Assembly (NCBI GenBank): GCA_964608095.1
Contig: CAZSMK010000139.1
Location: forward strand, 1-5,360
DNA from: CAZSMK01 sp964608095
Lineage (GTDB): Bacteria > Sumerlaeota > Sumerlaeia > MWCT01 > JAGHBZ01
Length of the DNA stretch: 5,360 nt
Direction of reading: 5' to 3'
The position numbers and the translations under genes were made by a program. The notes beneath the pieces are model-generated. The model worked only from the letters and a program-made list of their open reading frames with translations, searched no databases and was not told the DNA's origin. How positions within the stretch are numbered: position 1 is the stretch's first letter; the number at the start of each line of letters is the position of its first letter. Shown here piece by piece: positions 1 through 5,360 of this stretch.

Positions 1-1
1 A

Positions 2-43
2 CGGCTGTCTGCGGGGGAGGGGTTTTTATATGGGAGAACATAA
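2..43 (+). CDS. 3' end of upstream gene, probably dndB (partial)
   Basis: Frame 2 is open from the window edge and ends at the TAA at 41-43, giving a 13-residue tail, RLSAGEGFLYGRT. The stop shares its last base with the ATG of dndC (TAATG). This matches the stop-start coupling at the next two junctions and argues that this is a real gene end. In the usual dnd gene order the gene before dndC is dndB, a DGQHR-domain protein that regulates the operon and modulates phosphorothioation. The tail is too short to recognise, so the identity rests on gene order only. Frames 1 and 3 are also open over this short stretch, which weakens the call. Confidence 0.4.
   Translation, partial: RLSAGEGFLYGRT
32..36 (+). 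promoter_or_regulatory. Ribosome binding site for dndC
   Basis: GGGAG lies 6 bases before the ATG at 43, inside the last codons of the upstream gene. It supports the start at 43 even though the dndC frame stays open to the window edge without an earlier ATG, GTG or TTG. Confidence 0.6.
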
Positions 44-1605
44 TGGAAACTAAGAATATACTTTCAGACTCAATCTTTACTGAAGGCGGAATTAAGAAAC
101 ATATCGAAAATCTACTAGCAGAGATTTCCTCACTTTATTTAGCAGATGATGTACCATGGGTCATTGGTTATAGCGGAGGGAAAGACTCGACTGCCGTTCT
201 TCAGCTTGTGTGGATGGCAATAACTGTTTTACCAAAATCCCAACTAAAAAAAGACATTCATATTATTACAACCGATACATTAGTTGAAAATCCGATTGTG
301 GCACAATGGGTAACAGGCTCTCTTCAACACATAAGACAAAGCGCAGAAAAATCGAAGCTTCCTTTTTTCTCACATCAGTTAAAACCTAAACCGGAAAATA
401 GTTTTTGGACAAACCTCATAGGGAAAGGATATCCAGCACCTCGTCCTAAATTCAGATGGTGCACCGAACGCTTAAAGATATGGCCATCAAATGAGTTCAT
501 ACTGAATATTACAAAGCAGCATGGCGATGCACTACTTTGTCTTGGGACACGAAAGAAAGAGAGCACAAAACGAGCAAGCACTATGCAACACTACGAAGAA
601 GAGCGATCGAAGGAACATAGATATGGGGACCTTCAAGCTGGCCATAAGGTCAGTCCAAACAGTCATCTACCAAACACTTGGGTTTATACTCCAATTCAAG
701 AATGGTCTAATGATGATGTGTGGTTATTTCTGAATCAATACTCAAATCCGTGGGGATACAGCAATACAAATCTGTTAAGCCTATACTCCGGTGCAACGGA
801 AGGAGGAGAATGTCCATTAGTTGTTGATCGAAGTACCCCCAGCTGTGGCGACAGTCGCTTCGGTTGTTGGACGTGTACATTAGTTGATGAAGACAAATCC
901 ATGGCTGCCATGATTCAGAACGACGTAGATAAAGAGTGGATGCTGCCTTTACTAGAAATAAGGAATGAAATTGATTTTCGTAAATTCGACATGGATGAAA
1001 GTGACCGAAGCCTTAGAGACTATCGCCGCATGAATGGACGTGTCCAATTGTTTGGCGACAAAATGAAATTTATTCCCGGCCCTTATAAAAAGGAAGTTAG
1101 AGAACGATTTCTACGAAAGCTGTTAAATGCTCAAAGGTTTATACAAGAGGAAGGTCCTAAGCATGTAAGAAGCATAGAACTAATCACTTTGGAAGAACTG
1201 GAAGAAATTCGGCGAATCTGGGTGATGGACAAAAATGAAATCGAAGACACATTGCCCTGTATCTATGAAAAAGAAATCGGTAATCCTTATCCTGGGCAAG
1301 AAGTACAAGGCAATCAACCATTTGATAGGGAAGATTTAATACTTCTGGAAGAGATTTGCGGTTGCCATTACCAGCTTGTTCGCGATTTGATAAGTATAGA
1401 ACTAAAAGCATCTACCCAAATTCGGAGGAATAATCTTCTGAATAATCTGGAGAATTCGATCAAGCGTAACTTCTATGAAGGCGAAGAAGATGCCATCAAA
1501 TACGCCCTTTCACAGCATAAGTTCAAACAAGATAAAGTGGCTGAATGGGAGTTTCTTAGCGATGAATATGTTGAAATAAAGACTAAAAATGGCGAAGCTA
1601 AATGA
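43..1605 (+). CDS. dndC: DndC, DNA phosphorothioation sulfurtransferase-like ATP pyrophosphatase
   Basis: This 520-aa protein belongs to the PAPS reductase/ATP-pyrophosphatase (adenine nucleotide alpha-hydrolase) superfamily, in its DndC branch. The PP-loop SGGKDST is at residues 44-50. A family-typical RWCTERLKI follows at 138-146, and a cysteine cluster, PSCGDSRFGCWTC, at 266-278. Cys140, Cys257, Cys268, Cys275 and Cys278 are the likely pool of 4Fe-4S ligands; DndC proteins are known to carry such a cluster. The family activates the DNA backbone with ATP and takes sulfur from a cysteine desulfurase (DndA or IscS), replacing a non-bridging oxygen. It works in the cytoplasm with DndD and DndE. 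The charged, helical C-terminal third is typical of DndC and absent from plain PAPS reductases. Length is normal for the family and no motif is broken. The stop overlaps the dndD start by ATGA. Confidence 0.93.
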   Translation: METKNILSDSIFTEGGIKKHIENLLAEISSLYLADDVPWVIGYSGGKDSTAVLQLVWMAITVLPKSQLKKDIHIITTDTLVENPIVAQWVTGSLQHIRQSAEKSKLPFFSHQLKPKPENSFWTNLIGKGYPAPRPKFRWCTERLKIWPSNEFILNITKQHGDALLCLGTRKKESTKRASTMQHYEEERSKEHRYGDLQAGHKVSPNSHLPNTWVYTPIQEWSNDDVWLFLNQYSNPWGYSNTNLLSLYSGATEGGECPLVVDRSTPSCGDSRFGCWTCTLVDEDKSMAAMIQNDVDKEWMLPLLEIRNEIDFRKFDMDESDRSLRDYRRMNGRVQLFGDKMKFIPGPYKKEVRERFLRKLLNAQRFIQEEGPKHVRSIELITLEELEEIRRIWVMDKNEIEDTLPCIYEKEIGNPYPGQEVQGNQPFDREDLILLEEICGCHYQLVRDLISIELKASTQIRRNNLLNNLENSIKRNFYEGEEDAIKYALSQHKFKQDKVAEWEFLSDEYVEIKTKNGEAK

Positions 1606-3575
1606 TTTTTCAGCAATTGACACTAAGAAACTTCGGACAGTATAAAGGTTCACACAATATATCTTTAAATATCAACAACACAAAACCCATTCTTTTAATC
1701 GGCGGCCATAATGGAGGAGGAAAGACTACTATTCTTGAGGCCATGCAACTATGCCTCTACGGCAAGAGAGCTAATTGCTATAGAAGAGCAGATCTTCGAT
1801 GGAATGATTATCTTCGTGCTTGGATAAATAGGGATTCAGATCCAAATGACGAGATCCAAATCAAGCTCAGCTTTCAACATCCGTATGAAGGAAAGGATTC
1901 AAACTTTGAGGTAGACTTCTCCTGGCGTTCTACTGGGACGAGTATTCGGGAACAGAAGGATATTTTCATTAATAATATACTGGATCAAACAATTACGGCT
2001 ACATGGGATAAGTTTATTGACTCAATATTGCCGGCCAGGCTTTCAAATCTTTTCTTTTTCGATGGAGAGAAAATTGAAAATCTGGTACGTCCCGAAACGG
2101 CACAACAGTTCCTAGAATCCGCAATTACCGATTTATTAGGTATTGGAACTATTGAACAATTACAACGAGATCTTGCCGCTCTGAATAGAAACAGATTACT
2201 CCGGAATGAGGCTCAAATAGAGACTAAAAAGCTTAATGATGCTCAAGACGAATATGAAAGCGTTAAAAAACATTTACACAGTACTGAAGAACAACTGGGG
2301 ATGCTTCGTAAACAGATGAAGGATGAGGAAAAGCAAATAGAGATCCATGATTCTGAATACAAATCAAAGGGAGGAAAACTGCTGGATGAACAGGCTTCAA
2401 ATGAAGCCTTAAAGAAAGAGCTGGAACAACAACTTGAAACACTTAATAAACAAATCATTAGGGAAGAATCAGGTATCCTGCCCTTGTCTCTTGTAAAAGA
2501 TCAACTTAAAGAAATCAAAAGGCAGTTTCAGGAAGAAAAAGAAATTGATGACTGTATTCATCAGAAGCAACAATTGGACCTCATACATTGTAAGTATCTG
2601 AAAATTGCAGAACAATATGGAGCATCAGAAAAGGTTCTAAATGCAATGTCACAATTTGCAGGCAAAGAAAATGAACGTATAGAAAAAATGTTTAAAGATA
2701 CTATAACCTATCTTAACCTTCCTGCAAATGCTACTCCACTATTGGATACAACACTCAAAGTACTGCCCAGGACAGAAGCTCAATATAAACAACTAAAAAA
2801 GCAAAGGATGCAACTTCAGAATCGGCTTGAACAAATAAAGGCAAAACTTGACGCAACACCTGAAAAAGGAGATCTGAAATCCATCTTTGAGCAACGCCGT
2901 AATTGTTTTAAGAAACTATCAGCAATTGAGATACAATTGAAAACAAAAGAGGAACTACTTGAACAACTCCGAAACAAATCGAGCCAATTAAAAAATAGGG
3001 TTGTTCGTTTGCTTGAAGAGACGGCTCAGGAAACAGCTAAATATGAGGATGACCAGCGAACGGTACTTTATAGTTTAAAGGCTCAGGCTTATATTAAGGA
3101 ATTCCGAGAACAGCTTCTAAACAGACATATAAACAAGTTGGAGGCATATATTCTTGATAGCTTTAAACGCCTTATAAAAAAGCAATCACTAATACACGAT
3201 CTAAAAATTGATACATCTTCATTTGCCATTATCCTTACAAACAAAGAAGGTAAAATAATTCCTGCAGAAAAGCTCTCTGCCGGTGAACGGCAGCTACTGG
3301 CAATTGCAATTTTTTGGGGATTACAGAAGGCTTCTAACCGCTCAATTCCCGTAATCATCGATACACCAATGGGGCGCCTTGACTCAACTCATAGGAAATA
3401 TCTGGTTAATCGTTACCTCCCGTTTGCTGCACATCAAGTCATTCTGCTTTCTACAGATGAAGAGATTATTGGAGAGTATTACACGCAGATCAGTAAACAC
3501 GTTAGCAATGAATGGATGATTACATACGATGAAGAAAATAAGAGCACACTCATAAAGGAAGGATATTTTCAATGA
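1602..3575 (+). CDS. dndD: DndD, SMC/Rad50-like ATPase of the phosphorothioation complex
   Basis: This 657-aa protein has the split ABC ATPase layout of RecF, Rad50 and SMC proteins. Walker A GHNGGGKT is at residues 35-42 and an FFFDGEKIE motif, typical of DndD-like ATPases, at 151-159. A charged, Gln/Lys/Glu-rich coiled coil runs from about 205 to 290 and again from about 388 to 490. The ABC signature LSAGERQ is at 558-564, Walker B VIID at 584-587, and the D-loop-like TPMGRLD at 588-594. I see no CXXC zinc hook at the middle of the coil, unlike Rad50. In dnd systems DndD supplies ATPase activity, thought to open or nick DNA so that DndC can insert sulfur. The start at 1602 overlaps the dndC stop (ATGA) and has only a weak upstream ribosome site, so translation probably depends on coupling. 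The gene looks intact. Confidence 0.93.
   Translation: MIFQQLTLRNFGQYKGSHNISLNINNTKPILLIGGHNGGGKTTILEAMQLCLYGKRANCYRRADLRWNDYLRAWINRDSDPNDEIQIKLSFQHPYEGKDSNFEVDFSWRSTGTSIREQKDIFINNILDQTITATWDKFIDSILPARLSNLFFFDGEKIENLVRPETAQQFLESAITDLLGIGTIEQLQRDLAALNRNRLLRNEAQIETKKLNDAQDEYESVKKHLHSTEEQLGMLRKQMKDEEKQIEIHDSEYKSKGGKLLDEQASNEALKKELEQQLETLNKQIIREESGILPLSLVKDQLKEIKRQFQEEKEIDDCIHQKQQLDLIHCKYLKIAEQYGASEKVLNAMSQFAGKENERIEKMFKDTITYLNLPANATPLLDTTLKVLPRTEAQYKQLKKQRMQLQNRLEQIKAKLDATPEKGDLKSIFEQRRNCFKKLSAIEIQLKTKEELLEQLRNKSSQLKNRVVRLLEETAQETAKYEDDQRTVLYSLKAQAYIKEFREQLLNRHINKLEAYILDSFKRLIKKQSLIHDLKIDTSSFAIILTNKEGKIIPAEKLSAGERQLLAIAIFWGLQKASNRSIPVIIDTPMGRLDSTHRKYLVNRYLPFAAHQVILLSTDEEIIGEYYTQISKHVSNEWMITYDEENKSTLIKEGYFQ
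3554..3562 (+). promoter_or_regulatory. Ribosome binding site for dndE
   Basis: AAAGGAAGG lies 9 bases before the ATG at 3572, within the last codons of dndD. It is better than the site before dndD, so dndE may initiate independently as well as by coupling. Confidence 0.55.
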
Positions 3576-3916
3576 ATATCGAAACAGTACGTATCTCCGA
3601 AAAGGCGAAGCGACAACTAATAAACGTTAAGCGAAAAAGCGGCATAGAACATTGGAACGTTCTTTGCCGATGGGCGTTCTGTTTATCATTAGCTGAAAAG
3701 ACTCCTCCGTCTCCGGCAAAGATCCCTTTAGATAGCAATGTGGAAATGTCATGGAGGACATTCGGAGGGGAACATCATGAGCTATACTTGGCTCTTTTAA
3801 AGCATCGTTGTTATACAGATAATAAGGATTTAAACGAAGAGAACCTTACAAGACAATTCAAGCTTCACTTACATCGGGGAATTGGAATGTTAGCAAGCAA
3901 TAAATCATTTTATTAG
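3572..3916 (+). CDS. dndE: DndE, small DNA-binding phosphorothioation protein
   Basis: This 114-aa, Lys/Arg/His-rich protein has the length and landmarks of DndE: an N-terminal basic segment (residues 7-25), RWAFCLSLAE at 33-42, WRTFGGE at 61-67 and a C-terminal LHLHRGIGMLA at 98-108. Characterised DndE forms a tetramer that prefers nicked double-stranded DNA and is needed for sulfur incorporation with DndC and DndD. Its start overlaps the dndD stop (ATGA), which places it as the third coupled gene here. It ends the operon as seen: no dndF, dndG or dndH follows within the window. The identification rests on family motifs and on position directly after dndD; the two agree. Confidence 0.9.
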   Translation: MNIETVRISEKAKRQLINVKRKSGIEHWNVLCRWAFCLSLAEKTPPSPAKIPLDSNVEMSWRTFGGEHHELYLALLKHRCYTDNKDLNEENLTRQFKLHLHRGIGMLASNKSFY

Positions 3917-3930
3917 ATAATATCAAGAGG

Positions 3931-3981
3931 CTGCGGTTGTAAAAGCAGATGGAATATGCGGGTTCGATTCCCGATCGTTGA
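3931..3981 (+). repeat. tRNA-like unit 1: D-arm-like plus T-arm-like hairpins
   Basis: The D-arm-like hairpin pairs CTGC (3931-3934) with GCAG (3945-3948) around the loop GGTTGTAAAA. After 9-10 linker bases a T-arm-like hairpin pairs CGGG (3959-3962) with CCCG (3970-3973) around TTCGATT (3963-3969), a normal seven-base T loop. No anticodon arm fits in the linker. TCAA (3923-3926) could pair with TTGA (3978-3981) as the tip of an acceptor stem, but the inner positions do not pair well. It is therefore not a standard tRNA gene. It could be a tRNA remnant or a tRNA-like regulatory element. Confidence 0.5.
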
Positions 3982-4027
3982 CTGAGGTTTGGTAAGCAGA
4001 CAGTACGGTTCGAGTCCGTACGCTTGG
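3982..4027 (+). repeat. tRNA-like unit 2: tandem diverged copy of unit 1
   Basis: Starts directly after unit 1. The first 18 bases match unit 1 at 13 positions, with a ten-base loop-like GGTTTGGTAA in the same place and the same GCAG afterwards (3996-3999). GGTAAGCAG resembles the 3' half of a tRNA D arm. The T-arm-like hairpin is stronger than in unit 1: GTACGG (4003-4008) pairs with CCGTAC (4016-4021) for six base pairs around TTCGAGT (4009-4015). Again there is no room for an anticodon arm, and the flanks offer no acceptor stem. Confidence 0.5.
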
Positions 4028-4047
4028 CGGGTGCCGTGGACAGTCTA

Positions 4048-4059
4048 CCGGGTAACCGG
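4048..4059 (+). other. GNRA-tetraloop hairpin
   Basis: CCGG (4048-4051) pairs with CCGG (4056-4059) around GTAA, a GUAA tetraloop of the stable GNRA class. It is short but fully GC-paired and sits between the tRNA-like units and the hairpin before the ribosome binding site, as expected for part of a folded leader RNA. Confidence 0.4.
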
Positions 4060-4062
4060 GGG

Positions 4063-4087
4063 GTGGGTGTAAGCCCCACATTATTTT
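4063..4087 (+). terminator. Possible terminator or attenuator hairpin before the small-gene array
   Basis: GTGGG (4063-4067) pairs with CCCAC (4075-4079) around a seven-base loop, followed by ATTATTTT (4080-4087). This has the form of a weak intrinsic terminator and would suit the end of the dnd operon. The Shine-Dalgarno of the next gene begins two bases after the T run, so attenuation of the downstream array, or control of ribosome access, is equally possible. The T run is interrupted and the stem is short, so strength is uncertain. Confidence 0.35.
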
Positions 4088-4088
4088 G

Positions 4089-4095
4089 AAGGAGG
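4089..4095 (+). promoter_or_regulatory. Shine-Dalgarno for the 104-aa gene
   Basis: A perfect AAGGAGG lies 7 bases before the ATG at 4103 and fixes that start. The 14 bases TGAAGGAGGAACCA around it (4087-4100) recur exactly at 4398-4411 before the next gene. Confidence 0.85.
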
Positions 4096-4102
4096 AACCA
4101 GA

Positions 4103-4417
4103 ATGAACCATACACCGGGAGCAATTCGAGCAGCAGAAATTATAACCGGCGGTAAATACCTCAATAAGGATGTAATTTATGATACAGCCTACGGCCCAAA
4201 AACCGTTGAAAGAATTGCCGATATTATTGATTGTGAAACAGCCACACCGGAGATGCTGAAAATATTCCACGATCTACTTGCTGATGCGCTTGCGGAATAT
4301 CAGCAGAAATATTGCGATTTTCGTGGTGGTGCAAAAGTTAGATATTCCGAAGAAATTGCATTTTATGAAAAAGCCACCGGCAAAAAGTGGGACGAACTGA
4401 AGGAGGAACCAAGATGA
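4103..4417 (+). CDS. Hypothetical phage-like small protein, 104 aa
   Basis: I do not recognise a named family. The start is well supported by a perfect Shine-Dalgarno. The opening MNHTPGAIRAAEIITGG resembles the HTPGP...AA openings often seen in small phage and integrated-element proteins; this is an impression, not a search result. The protein is soluble, with no signal peptide or membrane segment. Residues 33-72 read as amphipathic helices (TVERIADIIDCETATPEMLKIF is split by a Thr-Pro turn near 48-49), and the C-terminus is charged. It is the first gene of a coupled array: its stop overlaps the next ATG (ATGA at 4414-4417), and its last codons double as the next gene's ribosome binding site. 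Function unknown. Confidence 0.75.
   Translation: MNHTPGAIRAAEIITGGKYLNKDVIYDTAYGPKTVERIADIIDCETATPEMLKIFHDLLADALAEYQQKYCDFRGGAKVRYSEEIAFYEKATGKKWDELKEEPR
4400..4406 (+). promoter_or_regulatory. Shine-Dalgarno for the 73-aa gene
   Basis: A perfect AAGGAGG lies 7 bases before the ATG at 4414, embedded in the Lys-Glu-Glu codons at the end of the preceding gene. It decides the start at 4414 over the GTG at 4387, which has no such site. Confidence 0.85.
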
Positions 4418-4635
4418 AAAAATCCCGTTTATTCCGCCTCCGCAACGGGGCGGTGGTGAGGGAGTACCGGGGGAATAAGGGTTTTGCTTTTCCGACGGTT
4501 GAATTAACCGTGATTGAACCAGGCGGAAAGTGGAAAAAAGGCGAAAAGCATGCTCTGTTACTCATGGGTTCAGAATTCCCATGTGGCGGGTCTTGGGGCC
4601 CCGATTACGACATTGTAGAGGAGATAAAAGAATGA
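4414..4635 (+). CDS. Hypothetical small protein, 73 aa
   Basis: A short basic protein starting MKKSRLFRLRNG, with no recognisable domain. The N-terminal half is predicted by eye to be beta-rich (FRLRNGAVVREY, FAFPTVELTVIE). A Gly/Pro-rich middle follows (EPGGKWKKGEKHAL, 35-48), then a GSWGPDYDIVEEI ending (59-71) of a kind I associate with small phage accessory proteins. There is no membrane segment, and the single Cys (57) gives no metal-site pattern. It is coupled on both sides: its ATG overlaps the stop before it and its TGA overlaps the next ATG (4632-4635). Its job is unknown. The strong ribosome site and tight packing argue that it is a real gene despite its length. Confidence 0.7.
   Translation: MKKSRLFRLRNGAVVREYRGNKGFAFPTVELTVIEPGGKWKKGEKHALLLMGSEFPCGGSWGPDYDIVEEIKE
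4618..4623 (+). promoter_or_regulatory. Ribosome binding site for the repeat-bearing gene
   Basis: GAGGAG lies 8 bases before the ATG at 4632. It favours this start over the in-frame ATG at 4530, which would overlap the previous gene by about 100 bases. Confidence 0.7.
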
Positions 4636-5360
4636 ATAAAAAAATAATTCTGTTGAAAGTTCTCAGCGGCAATGTATCCCCGTTTCAGAATATGAAATAC
4701 GAAATCGGGAAAGAATACAGCTGTACTAATTTCGACACTGACGAAGAAAAAGATTGTGCTTCCGGTTATTATGCTACAGATTGGGATGGTTTGTCATATG
4801 CATACAGACGCGAAAGAAGTGTGTATAAGTGTGTGGTTTCCGGTCGGAGAGTAGAATATAATCAATCCAAACGGCGGTATGAAAAAATAAAATTAGTACG
4901 CAAACTCACATTGAAGGAAATTAAAGATGGCCTGAAGGCTGCAAGCGAGGAAGCAGGATATGATTTGTACCATGCGTCTTTTCCAGTTAATCCGTTAAAA
5001 GGAAATCCCAAAAAGGTAACGGACAAGGAAATAGAGTTATTGAAGATTTATGTTTCAGTCAGGGCTTCGATCAGGGCTTCGATCGGGAATTCGGTCTGGG
5101 ATTCAGTCGGGGCTTCGGTCTGGGATTCAGTCAGGGCTTCGATCGGGGATTCGGTCTGGGATTCAGTCGGGGCTTATATATCTTCGTTGTTTTTTAATAT
5201 CGAAGAATGGAAAGGCATAGAGCATGAAATCGGTAAAAATCCATATCAGCCCTGCATTGATTTATGGCTGGCCGGGTTTGTTCCGAGCTATGATGGTCAG
5301 ACATGGAGGCTATATAGCGGAAAAGATGCAACGGTGGTTTATGTGGAGGAAACGGGATGA
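4632..5360 (+). CDS. Hypothetical protein with tetrapeptide (SVWD-type) repeats, 242 aa
   Basis: Three parts are visible. The N-terminal part (about 1-125) has KYEIGKEY at 22-29, CASGYYATD at 42-50 and a strand-rich KCVVSGRRVEY at 66-76 leading to KLVRKLTLKEI at 87-97. This resembles a phage-associated domain of unknown function (DUF7666-like), judged from memory only. Residues 142-181 are ten tandem tetrapeptides, S-[V/I]-[R/G/W]-[A/D/N]. The C-terminal part (about 190-242) ends NPYQPCIDLWLAGFVPSYDGQTWRLYSG, a tail I have seen on similar phage proteins. There is no signal peptide or membrane helix. The repeat might form a regular solenoid or beta stack, or act as a length-variable spacer. 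The start rests on the ribosome site and the ATGA overlap. The gene is complete and ends on the last base of the window. Function unknown. Confidence 0.8.
   Translation: MNKKIILLKVLSGNVSPFQNMKYEIGKEYSCTNFDTDEEKDCASGYYATDWDGLSYAYRRERSVYKCVVSGRRVEYNQSKRRYEKIKLVRKLTLKEIKDGLKAASEEAGYDLYHASFPVNPLKGNPKKVTDKEIELLKIYVSVRASIRASIGNSVWDSVGASVWDSVRASIGDSVWDSVGAYISSLFFNIEEWKGIEHEIGKNPYQPCIDLWLAGFVPSYDGQTWRLYSGKDATVVYVEETG
5055..5174 (+). repeat. Ten tandem 12-bp in-frame repeats
   Basis: Ten units of exactly 12 bases follow the pattern TCRRTCNGGRNT (R = A or G, N = any) and encode one tetrapeptide each. Calling the variants A to E, the order is A B C D E D A C D E. D (TCGGTCTGGGAT) occurs three times unchanged, A and E twice unchanged, and the two C units differ by one base. 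The A-C-D-E series occurs twice, so blocks as well as single units have been copied. Every change of whole units keeps the frame. Confidence 0.9.
5345..5349 (+). promoter_or_regulatory. Ribosome binding site for a probable next gene
   Basis: GGAGG lies 7 bases before an ATG at 5357 that overlaps the final TGA (ATGA). The layout matches the two junctions before it, so a fourth array gene very probably starts at 5357; only its first four bases are in the window. Confidence 0.6.

Larger units (their letters stand above)
3917..4102 (+). promoter_or_regulatory. Structured intergenic leader between dndE and the small-gene array
   Basis: This is the only gap without a gene in the window, and the only junction not closed by a stop-start overlap. 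It is richer in G and C than the genes on either side. In order it holds two tandem D-arm/T-arm-like units (3931 to about 4027), a short GGC/GCC hairpin (4026-4035), a GNRA hairpin (4048-4059), a GC stem with a U-rich tail (4063-4087) and a perfect Shine-Dalgarno. It could be the leader RNA of the downstream array, a scar of tRNA-targeted integration, or both. I found no convincing sigma-70 promoter in it. Role inferred from position and folding by eye. Confidence 0.5.

Noticed and set aside
3914..3921. Minus-10-like AGATAAT just after dndE
   Set aside because: No acceptable -35 hexamer lies at 16-18 bases; the nearest candidates (TTAGCA, TTGGAA) are spaced about 20 and 28 bases away.
3923..3981. 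A complete tRNA gene
   Set aside because: The T arm and a D-arm-like hairpin are present, but only 9-10 bases separate them, so there is no anticodon arm, and the acceptor stem pairs at only about four positions.
3978..4006. Promoter with TTGACT as the -35 box
   Set aside because: The hexamer is good, but the bases 16-18 positions downstream are GC-containing (around CAGTAC) and do not resemble TATAAT. The hexamer also lies across the junction of the two tRNA-like units.
3858..4270. Reverse-strand coding sequences over the intergenic region
   Set aside because: Two long reverse frames run antisense to dndE, the structured leader and the 104-aa gene. Their peptides show no recognisable domain, and all supported genes are on the + strand with proper ribosome sites.
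4387..4413. GTG start for the 73-aa gene, adding nine residues
   Set aside because: It has no ribosome binding site, whereas the ATG at 4414 has a perfect one at 7 bases and makes an ATGA overlap.
4530..4631. Upstream ATG start for the repeat-bearing gene
   Set aside because: It would overlap the preceding gene by about 100 bases in another frame and has no ribosome site; the ATG at 4632 has both a site and a stop-start overlap.
5055..5174. CRISPR array
   Set aside because: The units are 12 bases long with no spacers, and they continue an open reading frame.

Overview
The window holds the 3' part of a DNA phosphorothioation (dnd) operon, then a structured intergenic stretch, then an array of small genes that look like phage or mobile-element cargo. 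All genes are on the + strand. Strong AAGGAGG-type ribosome binding sites, moderate GC and the style of the small genes suggest a Firmicute, probably of the Clostridia. This is an inference; no rRNA or other taxonomic marker is present.

Region 1 (1-3916): the tail of an upstream gene (probably dndB, 13 codons visible), then dndC (PAPS-reductase-like sulfur-insertion enzyme with putative Fe-S cysteines), dndD (SMC/Rad50-like ATPase with a long coiled coil) and dndE (small nicked-DNA-binding protein). The genes are joined by TAATG and two ATGA overlaps, so they form one translationally coupled operon. Together they should replace a non-bridging oxygen of the DNA backbone with sulfur at specific sites. 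The cysteine desulfurase (DndA or IscS) and the DndFGH restriction genes are not in the window.

Region 2 (3917-4102): 186 bases without a gene but rich in structure. It contains two tandem diverged copies of an element of about 50 nt. Each copy has a D-arm-like hairpin followed directly by a T-arm-like hairpin with a TTCGATT or TTCGAGT loop, and no anticodon arm. They are followed by a GNRA-tetraloop hairpin and a GC-rich hairpin with a U-rich tail that stops just before a perfect Shine-Dalgarno. This is the most unusual part of the window.

Region 3 (4103-5360): three small genes of 104, 73 and 242 aa, again joined by ATGA overlaps, with a probable fourth starting at 5357. None has an assigned function. 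The third carries ten perfect-length 12-bp repeats encoding tetrapeptides of the type S-[V/I]-x-[A/D/N]. The setting suggests that the modification operon lies in or beside a prophage or integrated element.
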